NCBI RefSeq assembly: GCF_025060375.1
Contig: NZ_JANXCG010000093.1
Span: forward strand, 43,303 to 107,302
DNA from: Meiothermus sp.
Lineage (GTDB): Bacteria > Deinococcota > Deinococci > Deinococcales > Thermaceae
Length of the DNA stretch: 64,000 nucleotides
Reading direction: 5' to 3'
The notes below the pieces were generated by a model. The model saw only the letters and a list, made by a program, of their open reading frames with translations. It ran no database searches and was not told where the DNA came from. The position numbers were made by a program, and so were the translations under genes. How positions within the stretch are numbered: position 1 is the first letter of the stretch; every line of letters begins with the position of its first letter. Of this stretch, positions 47,222-56,868 are shown piece by piece.

Positions 47222-49144
47222 CTACCCCTGCACACGATGGGCCAGCAGCCGGAGGCCCATCAGGACCACAAAAACTGTGCCCCCCTCGTGGGCCACCACC
47301 CCTAGGGGCAGGGGTACTTTTCCTGCCAGGGCGAAGGCCCCCACCACTCCAATCACGCTCAGGGCAAAGGCCAGGTTGAAGTAGACCGTGCGGGCCGTAT
47401 CGCGGGCCAGTCGCTGAGCCCCAACCAAGCGGGTGAGGTCGTTTCGCATGAGCACCAGGTCAGCGCTCTCCAGAGAGACATCCGAGCCAGCAGCCATGGA
47501 GACCCCCACGTGCGCGGCGTTGAGGGCCGGCGCATCGTTAATGCCGTCCCCCACCATGACCACCGTCCCCTCTTGAGCAAGCTGCTGAACGCGAAGAAGC
47601 TTTTGCTCTGGCAACAGCTCGGCGTAGACCTCTTCAATGCCCAGCTGCTTCGCAACATGCTCAGCCACCGCCCTGCGGTCGCCGGTAAGCATAACCACAC
47701 GGGCCCCTCGAGCCTTGAGCCCGGCAATGGCTCGAGCCGCCTCGGGCCGGGGGGCATCCGCCACCCCCAAAAGGGCCACAGGGCGGCCCTCCACCCCGAG
47801 GACGGCTGTGGTCTTCCCCTCACGCTCGAGCTCCTCCAGGCGCCTATCCAAGGCCTTGGGCAGTTCGGCACCCAGCTCCCGCAGCAACCGGCGGTTGCCC
47901 ACCCAAACCCGACGGCCATCGCTCAGTACCCCCACCACGCCATGCCCGCGAATGGCCCGGATCTCCCGCACCTCCGCCGTCGGGCCCCGGTGGGCCTCCA
48001 CAATAGCCTGGGCAATGGGGTGTTCGCTGTACCGCTCGATTCCCGCCGCCAGGGCCAAGGCCTCTTCCTCGCTCCCGTGCAGCACTTCCAGGTGCACCAG
48101 CCGCATTCGCCCCTCGGTCAGGGTGCCGGTCTTATCAAAAACAAAGATGCGGGCCCGGGCGAGGGACTCCAACGCCGCCCCGCTCTTGAAGAGCACCCCG
48201 GCTCGAGCCCCCGCAGCCATAGCCGAGAGCACTGCCGCAGGCGTGGCAATGACCACCGCACAGGGGCTGGCCACCACCAAAAAGGTCATCGCCCGGTACC
48301 AGGACTCATCCGCACCCAGCCCAAGGACAAAGTGGGTCAGGGCGAAGATCACTGGGGCCGAGAGCAGAACCGCCATCGTGTAGGGCCCCTCAAAACGTTG
48401 GGCAAAGCGCTCGGTGCGGCTTTTGCTGGCCTGGGCACGCTCAACCAGCCTGATGAGCTGGGCCAGCGTGCTTTCGCCCGCCGGGCGCTCAACCCGCACC
48501 CGCACCACCCCGTGCCCATTCAGGGTGCCGCTTTTTACCTGGTCGCCCGGCTTCTTATCCACCGGCACACTCTCTCCGGTGAGGGCGCTTTCGTCCACGT
48601 CGGTATAACCTTCCAGCACCGTACCGTCGGCAGCAAAACGCTCCCCCGGCCGAACCAAAAGAACATCCCCCGGCCGAAGCGCTTCCAGGGGCCTCCACTC
48701 CTCCCGCCCATCGGGCAGCAGAACACTGGCCCCCTCTGGATGAAGGGTCATCAAGGCCTCAATGGCCCAGCGGGTGCGCCGCATAGCCCAGCTTTGCAGG
48801 GCATTCGACAGGCTGAACAGGAAGAGCAGGATGGCCCCATCCCCTGCCCGCCCCACCGAGGCGGCCCCTAGGGCCGCCACCACCATCAGGAGGTCTACAT
48901 CAAGCTTGCGGTCATCCACCAGGCTGCGCGCGGCTTTGAGGGCAGCGGGAACCCCCCCAGCTAAAAAGGACAGCCACCAGCAACCCAGCTGAACCGCTGG
49001 CAGCTCGAGGCCCTCAGCCACAAAACCGCCCACCACCCCCAGAAGGGTCATACCGGAGAGCAGAAAACCCCGGGCTACCTCATCCATCCAGAAATAGCCC
49101 CAGGGTTTTCTGGAAACCTCAACAGGCATCGAAAAGGTGCTCAT
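47222..49144 (-). CDS. P1B-type heavy-metal translocating ATPase lacking an N-terminal HMA domain
   Basis: ASPCAVVIATPAAVLSAMAAGARAGVLFKSGAALESLARARIFVFDKTGTLTEG; VGDGINDAPALNAAHVGVSM. Confidence 0.9.
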   Translation of the reverse strand: MSTFSMPVEVSRKPWGYFWMDEVARGFLLSGMTLLGVVGGFVAEGLELPAVQLGCWWLSFLAGGVPAALKAARSLVDDRKLDVDLLMVVAALGAASVGRAGDGAILLFLFSLSNALQSWAMRRTRWAIEALMTLHPEGASVLLPDGREEWRPLEALRPGDVLLVRPGERFAADGTVLEGYTDVDESALTGESVPVDKKPGDQVKSGTLNGHGVVRVRVERPAGESTLAQLIRLVERAQASKSRTERFAQRFEGPYTMAVLLSAPVIFALTHFVLGLGADESWYRAMTFLVVASPCAVVIATPAAVLSAMAAGARAGVLFKSGAALESLARARIFVFDKTGTLTEGRMRLVHLEVLHGSEEEALALAAGIERYSEHPIAQAIVEAHRGPTAEVREIRAIRGHGVVGVLSDGRRVWVGNRRLLRELGAELPKALDRRLEELEREGKTTAVLGVEGRPVALLGVADAPRPEAARAIAGLKARGARVVMLTGDRRAVAEHVAKQLGIEEVYAELLPEQKLLRVQQLAQEGTVVMVGDGINDAPALNAAHVGVSMAAGSDVSLESADLVLMRNDLTRLVGAQRLARDTARTVYFNLAFALSVIGVVGAFALAGKVPLPLGVVAHEGGTVFVVLMGLRLLAHRVQG

Positions 49145-49160
49145 GGTGATACCCTCTATT

Positions 49161-49193
49161 GATAATAATAATCATTTTCAAAAATGATCGCAA
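49161..49193 (-). promoter_or_regulatory. Promoter with Fur-family-like operator upstream of the P-type ATPase
   Basis: GATAATAATAATCATTTTC (17/19 to E. coli Fur box GATAATGATAATCATTATC) and perfect IR ATCATTTT-CA-AAAATGAT; minus-strand TTGCGA-17-TATTAT overlaps both. Confidence 0.6.
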
Positions 49194-49236
49194 GCTCCAC
49201 AGCCCAGTGCCATACCGGTGCCATAAGGGTATGTAT

Positions 49237-51147
49237 CTAACCGCCTACGTGCACCACTGGCCGGAAGCGGGGGTCAGGCTCGGCCCGGCGCAGAATCTCG
49301 CGGGTGAGGCTGGCTACGTCCCCCTCACCCCAAAAGAGAAACCGCAAGGCTTGTTGAAAAGGGCTCTGCTCCCCCCACTCCAGGTAAACGTGGGGCCGCT
49401 TACCGGTATGGTCGCGCAGGTAGAGGAGGATGGCCGCAATGGCGTTGGGAACACTGGCCGACTGGGTGCGCAAAACCCGATAAGGACCTACCTGCACCCC
49501 AATTACCCGCACCCGGCTGGAAAACTCCGAAGGGTCCAGCACCGCCACTTCCAAAAACAAAAGCGTGCCCTGACCAGGCAAGTGGGTTTCCAACCGGACC
49601 TCCTGCTCCTTTTGGCTGTACTCAAAGACGCTACCCCGCTCGCGGTGATGGGCAATCAGGCGCAGCTCACCTTGGGCCTGTGCAATGAAGCGCTGGGCTT
49701 CCTCATCCAGCTCCACCTCTGCTACCCGCAGTTCAAAGGCCCGAAATACCCTCGAAACAAACGAAACAACCAAAACAGCAGCGATAAAAAGCAGGGCGAT
49801 CCAGAGCCCGGCAGGACGCTCCAGGACGTTCATTACCCAGGTATAGGTAAAAACCAGGCCGACGAGGCCAAACCCGACTGCACCCCCCCAGGCCCTCCGG
49901 CGCAGCAGGGTGAAGAGGACCGCCAGGGAGGCCGAGGTCATCAGGGCCAACACCCCGGTAGCATAGGCCGCACCCTGAGCGTCCACATCGGCCCGGAAAA
50001 GTAAGGTGATGGCAAAGGCCACAGCGGTGAAAAAGAGCACCAAGGGCCGGGGCATACGGGTCCACTCAGGGGCCATACCGTAGCGAGGAAGGTAGCGCGG
50101 CACGAGGTTCAACAGGCCCGCCATGGCGCTAGCCCCGGCAAACCAAAGGATGAGTATGGTGGACAGGTCGTACAACGAGGCCAGCCCCGACCCTAAGTAG
50201 GCGTGAGCTAGGTAGGCTAGGGCCCGCCCATTGGCCGCCCCACCCGGCTGGAATTCCTCAGGAGGGATAAGCAAGGTGGTGACCAGGCTGCTGGAAAGAA
50301 GAAAAACGCTCATGATAAGGGCCGCAACCAGGAGTAACCTGCGGGTGTTCCGCACCCGTCCCCAGGGCTGAACCCCAGTATCCCCTGGCGCTCCTCTTAC
50401 GTGGGGCATCACCGCTACCCCAGTCTCAAAGCCCGAAAGGCCCAGAGCCAGCTTGGGAAAAGCCAGAACCGAGGCCAGGATCAGCTCAGCAGGGCTAGGG
50501 TAGCGCAAGGCCACCGCCTCGAGCCAGCGGGACCAAAGGCCAGGCAGGTTCAAAATCTGCACCAGCGAAACCCCAACCACCAAGGCCGAAAGACCCAGGT
50601 AAAGCACCACTAAGACCACCGCCACCCCAATAGCCTCGCGGAAACCCAGCAAAAAGATCCCTCCCAGAAGGGCAATAAGCGCTAGGGTCAGGGCCACTGG
50701 GTGGTTAAGCCAGAGGGGGACAAGAGGATTACCAACAAGGTGGGCGGTGGCGTCTGCCGCGGAGAGGGTGATGGTAAGGATGAAGTCAGTGGCGGCAAAG
50801 CCCAAGAGCACCAGCACCACCAGTTTGGCGGTCCAGCCACTAAACAGCCGCTCTATTATCCCCACAGACCCCTCTCCGTGGGGGCTTTCGGCGGCCACCC
50901 GCCAGTACACCGGCAAGGCCCCCAAAAGGGTGAAGAGCACCAGAAAGAGCGTAGCCCAGGGCGAGAGCAGCCCTGCAGCCAAAGCCGCAATGCCTGGCTG
51001 GTAGCCCAGGGTAGAGAAGTAGTCCACCCCCGTGAGGCACATTACCTTGTACCAGGGCTGCGAGGTGTGGGCAACTGCCTCAGAGGTGCTAAAAAGCCAA
51101 CGTCTAGAAGGTTTCGGGTCCGTCTTACTGGGAATTGTCCTATCCAT
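49237..51147 (-). CDS. APC-superfamily permease with large soluble C-terminal domain
   Basis: [73 protein letters not shown]; about 12 TM segments. Confidence 0.8.
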   Translation of the reverse strand: MDRTIPSKTDPKPSRRWLFSTSEAVAHTSQPWYKVMCLTGVDYFSTLGYQPGIAALAAGLLSPWATLFLVLFTLLGALPVYWRVAAESPHGEGSVGIIERLFSGWTAKLVVLVLLGFAATDFILTITLSAADATAHLVGNPLVPLWLNHPVALTLALIALLGGIFLLGFREAIGVAVVLVVLYLGLSALVVGVSLVQILNLPGLWSRWLEAVALRYPSPAELILASVLAFPKLALGLSGFETGVAVMPHVRGAPGDTGVQPWGRVRNTRRLLLVAALIMSVFLLSSSLVTTLLIPPEEFQPGGAANGRALAYLAHAYLGSGLASLYDLSTILILWFAGASAMAGLLNLVPRYLPRYGMAPEWTRMPRPLVLFFTAVAFAITLLFRADVDAQGAAYATGVLALMTSASLAVLFTLLRRRAWGGAVGFGLVGLVFTYTWVMNVLERPAGLWIALLFIAAVLVVSFVSRVFRAFELRVAEVELDEEAQRFIAQAQGELRLIAHHRERGSVFEYSQKEQEVRLETHLPGQGTLLFLEVAVLDPSEFSSRVRVIGVQVGPYRVLRTQSASVPNAIAAILLYLRDHTGKRPHVYLEWGEQSPFQQALRFLFWGEGDVASLTREILRRAEPDPRFRPVVHVGG

Positions 51148-51180
51148 GTAGAAGCACGAGCCGCCCCCCTCTCGGTTACA

Positions 51181-51213
51181 AGGCTAAGCAGAATAAGGTA
51201 AAGGCCAGGTAAA
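51181..51213 (-). promoter_or_regulatory. Response-regulator-type direct repeat and promoter (site D, APC transporter)
   Basis: Minus strand TTTACC-TGGCC-TTTACC-N10-TAGCCT. Confidence 0.6.
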
Positions 51214-51399
51214 AACGGCCGTCAGCAGTTGCCTCACAAGAGACCCTCAGCGTAAGCGTGAGAAGCACGGGCATTTTTTGCATAACCTGTCCGGGGCCGC
51301 AACTCCTGCAGACGGCGGAGTGAGGGCCTGCCCGACAGCACCCGAAGAAGCGATTGTCTCAGCCTAGTGCAACCCGCCTGTCCTAAAAAAGCCAGCCCC

Positions 51400-51428
51400 T
51401 TGACACCCCCTCAAAACCGATAGAAAAT
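51400..51428 (+). promoter_or_regulatory. Promoter of ABC transporter leader RNA
   Basis: TTGACA-17 bp-GAAAAT. Confidence 0.5.
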
Positions 51429-51454
51429 AGCCCGGGTTTACTCTTCTCATTGCC

Positions 51455-51585
51455 TTGAAGGGAGCCGAAAAGCCATGGAAGACAGCGGCAGTCATAGGTT
51501 GAAGCCCGGCTCCCGGGTGGTGCGCGCCCGATTCTGAGGGAATCGCCTCCTCGGGAGCCCCTGCGCCCCGAGGAGGTTGCACTTT
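51455..51585 (+). promoter_or_regulatory. Candidate riboswitch-like leader RNA with alternative antiterminator/terminator
   Basis: P1 GGGAGCCG(51460-51467)/CGGCTCCC(51507-51514); terminator CCTCCTCGGG(51546-51555)/CCCGAGGAGG(51567-51576); antiterminator GGCTCCCG(51508-51515)/CGGGAGCC(51552-51559). Confidence 0.55.
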
Positions 51586-51621
51586 GTTTCGTCCAACCCG
51601 TCCTTTCCCCAAGGAGGCCCC

Positions 51622-53637
51622 ATGAGGCGGCTTTTCCCCTCGCCCGAGGCCCTGCGCCGCCGGGCCCCCTTTTCGCGCTGGGACTTGCTGGTGATTCCCG
51701 GCGTGCTGGCCCTGTTGGCCCTACTCACCCTGGCCCTGGAGGGGGCCACCGCGCCCTACGCCCCCACCTCACCCGATCTCACGGTAAGCCTAGACCCCGT
51801 CCACCTGCCCTACTACGGCCTGCGCAGTCTGTTTCGCATGCTGGCAGCGCTCTTGCTGTCGCTGCTTTTTACCTTTACCTACGCTACCGCAGCCGCCAAG
51901 CTACCGCGGGCCGAAAAGGTGCTGATCCCGCTGCTGGACTTTTTGCAGTCGCTGCCCATCCTGGGGTTTCTGACTGCGACCACCGGCATCTTCCTGGGGT
52001 TGTTCCGCGGTAGTTTGTTTGGCCTCGAGGCCGCCAGCATCTTCGCCATCTTTACCTCGCAGGTCTGGAACATGGCCTTCAGCTTCTACACCTCCTTGCG
52101 CACGGTGCCCAAAGAGCTGCAAGAAGCTGCGGCCATGCTCAGGCTCTCCTCCTGGCAGCGCTTCTGGAAACTCGAGGTGCCCTTTGCTATGCCGGGGCTG
52201 GTCTGGAACGCCATGATGTCGGTCTCGGGGGGCTGGTTCTTTGTGGTGGCCTCCGAGGTGATCAGCGTGGTGGGGCGGGAGCGGGATCAGTACCTGCCGG
52301 GGGTGGGCGCCTACGTGGCCTTGGCCATCGAGCGAGCCGACTTTCGGGCCATGCTCTACGCCGGGCTCACCCTGTTTGTGCTGGTGCTGCTCTACGACCA
52401 GCTCCTCTTCCGCCCGGTGGTGGCCTGGGCCGAGAAGTTCAAGTTCGAGCAGTCGGCACCAGAGGAGACCGCGCAGTCGTGGGTGCTGACGCTCCTCCAG
52501 CGGGCCCGCCTGACCCGGCGCATCGCCCGCCTACCCCAGCCCTTGTGGGAGTGGCTGTGGCGCCAAAGCGCCCGCAAAAACCGGCCCGGTGCGGCCCTCG
52601 AGCCCCCACCCAGGCTGCGCTCGCGGACCCGGCGGGCCGACCTCGCGTTCAACCTGGCGGTAATGCTGGGTGCGCTGGGGCTTCTGGGGGTGCTCTTGGG
52701 ATACCTGTTTGGCCCGGGCCTGGGCTTTGGGGGCGGGCAGATGCTCCAGCCCAACCCCAACCTCAACCCCGCGTTTTCCCCCGCCATAGCCCGGCGCTTT
52801 GCCGGTTTAGGGATCCGCCCCGACCCCGACCAGGCCGTCTGGCTCTCCCGCCTGTGCGCCGCTACCCAAGGGGGAACGGTGCTGGAGGAGGGCCTGAAGA
52901 TGCTGCTGCGCGAGCCGGGGGTAAAAGCCCCTCCCGACCTGAAGCAGGCCTGCCAGAAGCCCTTGGCCCCGGAGGGCAGGGTGGCCTGGCCGGAGGCGCT
53001 CGAGGTACTCCGGCTCGGCCTCTTCACCGCCCTGCGGGTGACGTTGGTGGTCCTGTTGGCCACGCTTTTCTGGCTGCCCCTGGGGGTGTACATCGGCCTA
53101 CGGCCCCGCCTGGCGCGCTTTGTCCAGCCGCTGGCCCAGTTCGGCGCAGCCTTCCCGGCCAATCTGCTGTTTCCCCTGTTTGTGGTGGCCATTGTGCACT
53201 TCCGGCTCAACCCTGAGGTCTGGGTCTCGCCCCTGATGGTGCTGGGAGCCCAGTGGTACATCCTCTTCAACGCGGTGGCGGGGGCTGCCGCCATCCCCAA
53301 CGACCTCAAGGAAGCGGCCCGGCTGTACGGCCTGCGGGGCGGGCTGGCCTGGCGGCGGCTTTTGCTCCCGGCGATGTTTCCTGCCCTGGTCACCGGGGGC
53401 ATCACCGCTTCGGGCGGCACCTGGAACGCTTCCATCGTGGCTGAGGTGGTGCGCTGGGGCGACACCACATTGGTAGCCACCGGGCTGGGGGCCTATATCG
53501 CTCGCTGGAGCACCGGGGCCTTTAACCCTCATGTGGGGCTGGGGATGCTGGCGATGGGCCTGCTGGTTTTGGCCTACAACCGGCTCCTCTGGCGGCCCCT
53601 CTACCGGCTGGCCGAGGAGCGTTTCCGGCTGGACTAA
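51622..53637 (+). CDS. Fused (duplicated) ABC transporter permease, NitT/TauT-like (COG4986-like)
   Basis: Two BPD_transp_1-like halves with matching EAA-type segments (LQEAAAMLRLSSWQRFWKLEVPFAMPGL and LKEAARLYGLRGGLAWRRLLLPAMFPALVTG). Confidence 0.85.
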   Translation: MRRLFPSPEALRRRAPFSRWDLLVIPGVLALLALLTLALEGATAPYAPTSPDLTVSLDPVHLPYYGLRSLFRMLAALLLSLLFTFTYATAAAKLPRAEKVLIPLLDFLQSLPILGFLTATTGIFLGLFRGSLFGLEAASIFAIFTSQVWNMAFSFYTSLRTVPKELQEAAAMLRLSSWQRFWKLEVPFAMPGLVWNAMMSVSGGWFFVVASEVISVVGRERDQYLPGVGAYVALAIERADFRAMLYAGLTLFVLVLLYDQLLFRPVVAWAEKFKFEQSAPEETAQSWVLTLLQRARLTRRIARLPQPLWEWLWRQSARKNRPGAALEPPPRLRSRTRRADLAFNLAVMLGALGLLGVLLGYLFGPGLGFGGGQMLQPNPNLNPAFSPAIARRFAGLGIRPDPDQAVWLSRLCAATQGGTVLEEGLKMLLREPGVKAPPDLKQACQKPLAPEGRVAWPEALEVLRLGLFTALRVTLVVLLATLFWLPLGVYIGLRPRLARFVQPLAQFGAAFPANLLFPLFVVAIVHFRLNPEVWVSPLMVLGAQWYILFNAVAGAAAIPNDLKEAARLYGLRGGLAWRRLLLPAMFPALVTGGITASGGTWNASIVAEVVRWGDTTLVATGLGAYIARWSTGAFNPHVGLGMLAMGLLVLAYNRLLWRPLYRLAEERFRLD

Positions 53638-53650
53638 ACGGAGGTATACC

Positions 53651-54943
53651 ATGACAACGGCCCAGACCTTGCTGGAAGCCAAAGAGCTGAGCAAAACCTT
53701 CACCACCCCTGAGGGCAAGCCCTTCACCGTTTTAGACGGCATCAACCTAACGCTCCGAGAAGGGGAGATTGTGGCCCTTTTGGGCCGCAGCGGTTCGGGC
53801 AAAAGCACCCTTTTGCGCTGCCTGAGTGGGCTCATCCGGCCCAGTGCGGGCGAGGTGCGCTACCGGGGCCAGGAAGTACCGGGGCCCATGCCAGGCATGG
53901 CCATGGTCTTTCAGAGCTTCGCCCTGTTTCCCTGGCTCAGCGTGCAACAAAACGTGGAGCTGGGTCTGGAGGCCATGGGTATTCCCGCTCCCGAGCGCCG
54001 CCAGCGGGCCCTGGAGGCCCTCGAGCTCATCGGGCTAGACGGGTTTGAAAAGGCTTTTCCCAAGGAACTCTCGGGGGGGATGCGCCAGCGGGTGGGCTTC
54101 GCCCGGGCGCTGGTCACCCGGCCCGAGGTGCTCTTCATGGACGAGCCTTTTAGCGCGCTGGACGTGCTCACCGCCGAGACCCTGCGGGAGGAACTGCTGG
54201 AAATCTGGCACGCCCAGCGCATGCCCCTGAAGGCCATCCTGCTGGTCACGCACAACATCGAAGAGGCGGTGCTCCTGGCCCACCGCATCCTGGTACTCTC
54301 GTCCAACCCCGGGCGCATCCGGGCCGAGGTGCCGGTACCCCTCGACCACCCCCGCGACCGCGAAGACCCGGCCTTCCAGGGGCTGGTGGAGCAGGTCTAC
54401 CGTATCCTGACCGCCAAGCCCGCTTTGGAGCCCCCGCAAGAGCCCATCGGCATCGGCTACCGCCTGCCCAAGGCCCCGATAGAGGGGCTGGTGAGCCTCT
54501 TGGAGCGGGTGGCCGAGGGCCCCGACTTTGGCCGGGAAGACCTGCCCCGCTTGGCCGAGGAGATGCGCCTCGAGGTAGACGACCTCTTCCCCTTGCTAGA
54601 CGCCGCCGAACTGCTGGGGCTAGCGGTTTTGCAGGAAGGGGACATCCGGCTGAGCGCCGAGGGCCTGCGCTTTATCCAGGCAAACCCGGAAGGGCGAAGG
54701 CAAATCCTGGCCGAGCGGCTGCTCCTCCACGTGCCCCTGCTGGCCCACATCCACCGGGTGCTGCACACCCGTCCCAGCGGCCAGGCCCCTGAGGAGCGCT
54801 TTTTGCGCGAGCTGGAAGACTACATGTCCGCCGAAGACGCCGAGGGTGTGCTGGCTATTGCGACTGACTGGGGGCGCTACGCCGGGCTATTTGAGTACGA
54901 CTACAACCGGGGGGTGCTGATGCGGGAACCGGTGCCGGGCTAG
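53651..54943 (+). CDS. ABC transporter ATP-binding protein with C-terminal AAA-associated domain
   Basis: LLGRSGSGKSTLLRCLSGL; LSGGMRQRVGFARALVTRPEVLFMDEPFSALD; C-terminal ~150 aa after EPPQEPIGIGYRLPKAPIEGLVSLLE. Confidence 0.9.
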   Translation: MTTAQTLLEAKELSKTFTTPEGKPFTVLDGINLTLREGEIVALLGRSGSGKSTLLRCLSGLIRPSAGEVRYRGQEVPGPMPGMAMVFQSFALFPWLSVQQNVELGLEAMGIPAPERRQRALEALELIGLDGFEKAFPKELSGGMRQRVGFARALVTRPEVLFMDEPFSALDVLTAETLREELLEIWHAQRMPLKAILLVTHNIEEAVLLAHRILVLSSNPGRIRAEVPVPLDHPRDREDPAFQGLVEQVYRILTAKPALEPPQEPIGIGYRLPKAPIEGLVSLLERVAEGPDFGREDLPRLAEEMRLEVDDLFPLLDAAELLGLAVLQEGDIRLSAEGLRFIQANPEGRRQILAERLLLHVPLLAHIHRVLHTRPSGQAPEERFLRELEDYMSAEDAEGVLAIATDWGRYAGLFEYDYNRGVLMREPVPG

Positions 54944-54949
54944 CCTCCT

Positions 54950-55579
54950 TCATAACGGCAGCACCAGGACCAGGTGCACCACCGCGCGCCCCAACCAAGG
55001 AGCCCAGAGAAGGCTCGTCCAGCGGGTGTACTCCCGGAAACCCAGCTTATGGTAGAGCCCCAGGGCTGCCCGATTTTCCTCGGTGGTGGACAGCTGGACG
55101 CCGGGCAGACCCCTTTGCTGAAGGCAGGTCAGATGCGCACGCAGGAGCCGCTCACCCCAGCCCTGGCCCCGCACCCCGCCCAAAAGGTTGATGTGCAGAT
55201 GGGCGGGGAAAAGCCCCTCGGGGGCGGCTTTACTGGGGTAGCGCAGGGCACGCAAGAGGAAGCGCAAGCTGGTGCCGAGCCCTGGGTAACAGCCCTGGGC
55301 AGCCTGGCGCAACCAACGGGGTAGCCCTCTCAGGAAGTACCAGCGGTAGGCGATTGGGTCTTGTGCACCCAGCACGTAGCCCAAAATCTGGCCTTCTTCC
55401 TCGAGCACCAGGCCGCATCCCCCCGCAGGCCCCAGGTAGGGCCTCACCCAAAGCTCGCCGAAGAGCACCTTGGCGGGGAAATAGACCTCTGCTGAACGGC
55501 CAAAGAAGCCGGTAGCGTAGGCCACCTCGGTTAGGGCCGCAAAGTCGGCGGGCAGGACAGGACGGATCTGGGGATTCAC
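54950..55579 (-). CDS. GNAT family N-acetyltransferase
   Basis: INLLGGVRGQGWGERLLRAHLTCLQQRGLPGVQLSTTEENRAALGLYHKLGFREY; GTG start overlaps HK stop. Confidence 0.8.
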   Translation of the reverse strand: MNPQIRPVLPADFAALTEVAYATGFFGRSAEVYFPAKVLFGELWVRPYLGPAGGCGLVLEEEGQILGYVLGAQDPIAYRWYFLRGLPRWLRQAAQGCYPGLGTSLRFLLRALRYPSKAAPEGLFPAHLHINLLGGVRGQGWGERLLRAHLTCLQQRGLPGVQLSTTEENRAALGLYHKLGFREYTRWTSLLWAPWLGRAVVHLVLVLPL

Positions 55580-56868
55580 CGCCGATTCTCCTCCGGCAGC
55601 TCCAACCGGGCCAGCAGCCCCCCCTCGGGGGCTTTCTCTAGCCGGAGGCGCCCCCCGTGCTGCTCGGCAATGGCCATGACCAAAGTCAGGCCCAGCCCGG
55701 CCCCCCGCACCCCCTGGGTGCCCGCGCCGCGCTGGAAGGGCTGCAGGAGGCGCTCGAGCTGCCCCTGGGGGATACCCGGGCCTTCGTCGGCTACCTCCAC
55801 CACCGCGCACGCCCCCTCGCGCCGGGTGCGCAGCCAGACCCGCCCACCCACCGGCCCGTATTTGATGGCGTTGGAGAGCAGGTTGGCGATGGCGGTGCGG
55901 AGGGTAAGGGGGTGGCCCCGGTAGGGGGTGGGCTCGAGCTCGAGCATCACCCTCACCTGTTTTTCCTTAGCCAGCCCCTCCAGCTGCTCCTGAACCTCCA
56001 GGGCCAGCAGGTCGAGCTCCACCGGTTCGGGTTCGAAGGGCACGTGGGTGCGGGCCAGCAACAAAAGCGCCTCAATGACCTGGGCCAGGTCTTCGGCGGT
56101 GCGGGCGATCTCCGCGAGGGCCTCACGGTACTGCTCTGGAGTGCGGGGCCGCTCTAAGCTCAGGCTGGCCCGCCCCTGTAGCAGGCTCAAGGGGGTGCGC
56201 AGCTCGTGGGCCGCGGCCAGGGCGAAGGCCTTTTCGCGCTCGATGGTGCGCTCGAGGCGGCCCAGCATGGCGTTGAAGGTGCGGGTCAGCCGGGCCATCT
56301 CGTCTTGCCCGGGGCTCTCCGGCACCCGTTGCCCGTACCGTTCCGAGGCCGCGATGGCCTCGGCCAGCCGGGTAACCTGGTCCACCGGACGCAGTGAACG
56401 GTCAGCCAGCAGATACCCCATCCCCAGGGCCAACACAAAGAGCACCGGTAGCCCCATCAGCAAGGTTTTCTGGGTTTTGTCCAGGGTACTCAAAGCTTCC
56501 TGCTGTGAACGCATCACCTGAACCACCCCACCGCCCGGCAGGGGGTGGTTGTAGACCCGCGTCCCCTGTACGCTCAGGAAGCCTGTTTTGAGCTCAACCT
56601 CCACCCAGGGCTGCCCCAACTGCCAAAGCGGCCTTCCCTGAGCATCGTAAACGGTGAGTGCGATGGCCCCCGGCAGACGGTTTTGCAAATGACCGGAATC
56701 CCTGATGCGGAGCTCACTCACGGCAATGGCTGCCGCTTCCCGGAGCGACTCATCCAGGATCTGGTGCAATGCTCTGTGAAAAACCCCATAGACCACAGCC
56801 CCGCTCAGCAACAAAAAGGCCCCCAGCACCAGCCCGTAGTACAGGGTCAGGCGGAGCCGCAGGCTCAA
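55576..56868 (-). CDS. HAMP-domain sensor histidine kinase
   Basis: AAAHELRTPLSLLQGRASL (H-box); NLLSNAIKYGP; EVADEGPGIPQGQ; two TMs. Confidence 0.93.
   Translation of the reverse strand: MSLRLRLTLYYGLVLGAFLLLSGAVVYGVFHRALHQILDESLREAAAIAVSELRIRDSGHLQNRLPGAIALTVYDAQGRPLWQLGQPWVEVELKTGFLSVQGTRVYNHPLPGGGVVQVMRSQQEALSTLDKTQKTLLMGLPVLFVLALGMGYLLADRSLRPVDQVTRLAEAIAASERYGQRVPESPGQDEMARLTRTFNAMLGRLERTIEREKAFALAAAHELRTPLSLLQGRASLSLERPRTPEQYREALAEIARTAEDLAQVIEALLLLARTHVPFEPEPVELDLLALEVQEQLEGLAKEKQVRVMLELEPTPYRGHPLTLRTAIANLLSNAIKYGPVGGRVWLRTRREGACAVVEVADEGPGIPQGQLERLLQPFQRGAGTQGVRGAGLGLTLVMAIAEQHGGRLRLEKAPEGGLLARLELPEENRR

Noticed and set aside
51148-51400. c-di-AMP (ydaO) riboswitch upstream of the APC permease
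   Set aside because: Inspected the minus strand; conserved ydaO blocks not recognisable, and the direct-repeat promoter D lies close to the gene.
51868-51890. TTTTTACCTTTACC as another response-regulator site
   Set aside because: Inside the ABC permease coding sequence; repeat period is 7 not 11 bp and there is no downstream -10.
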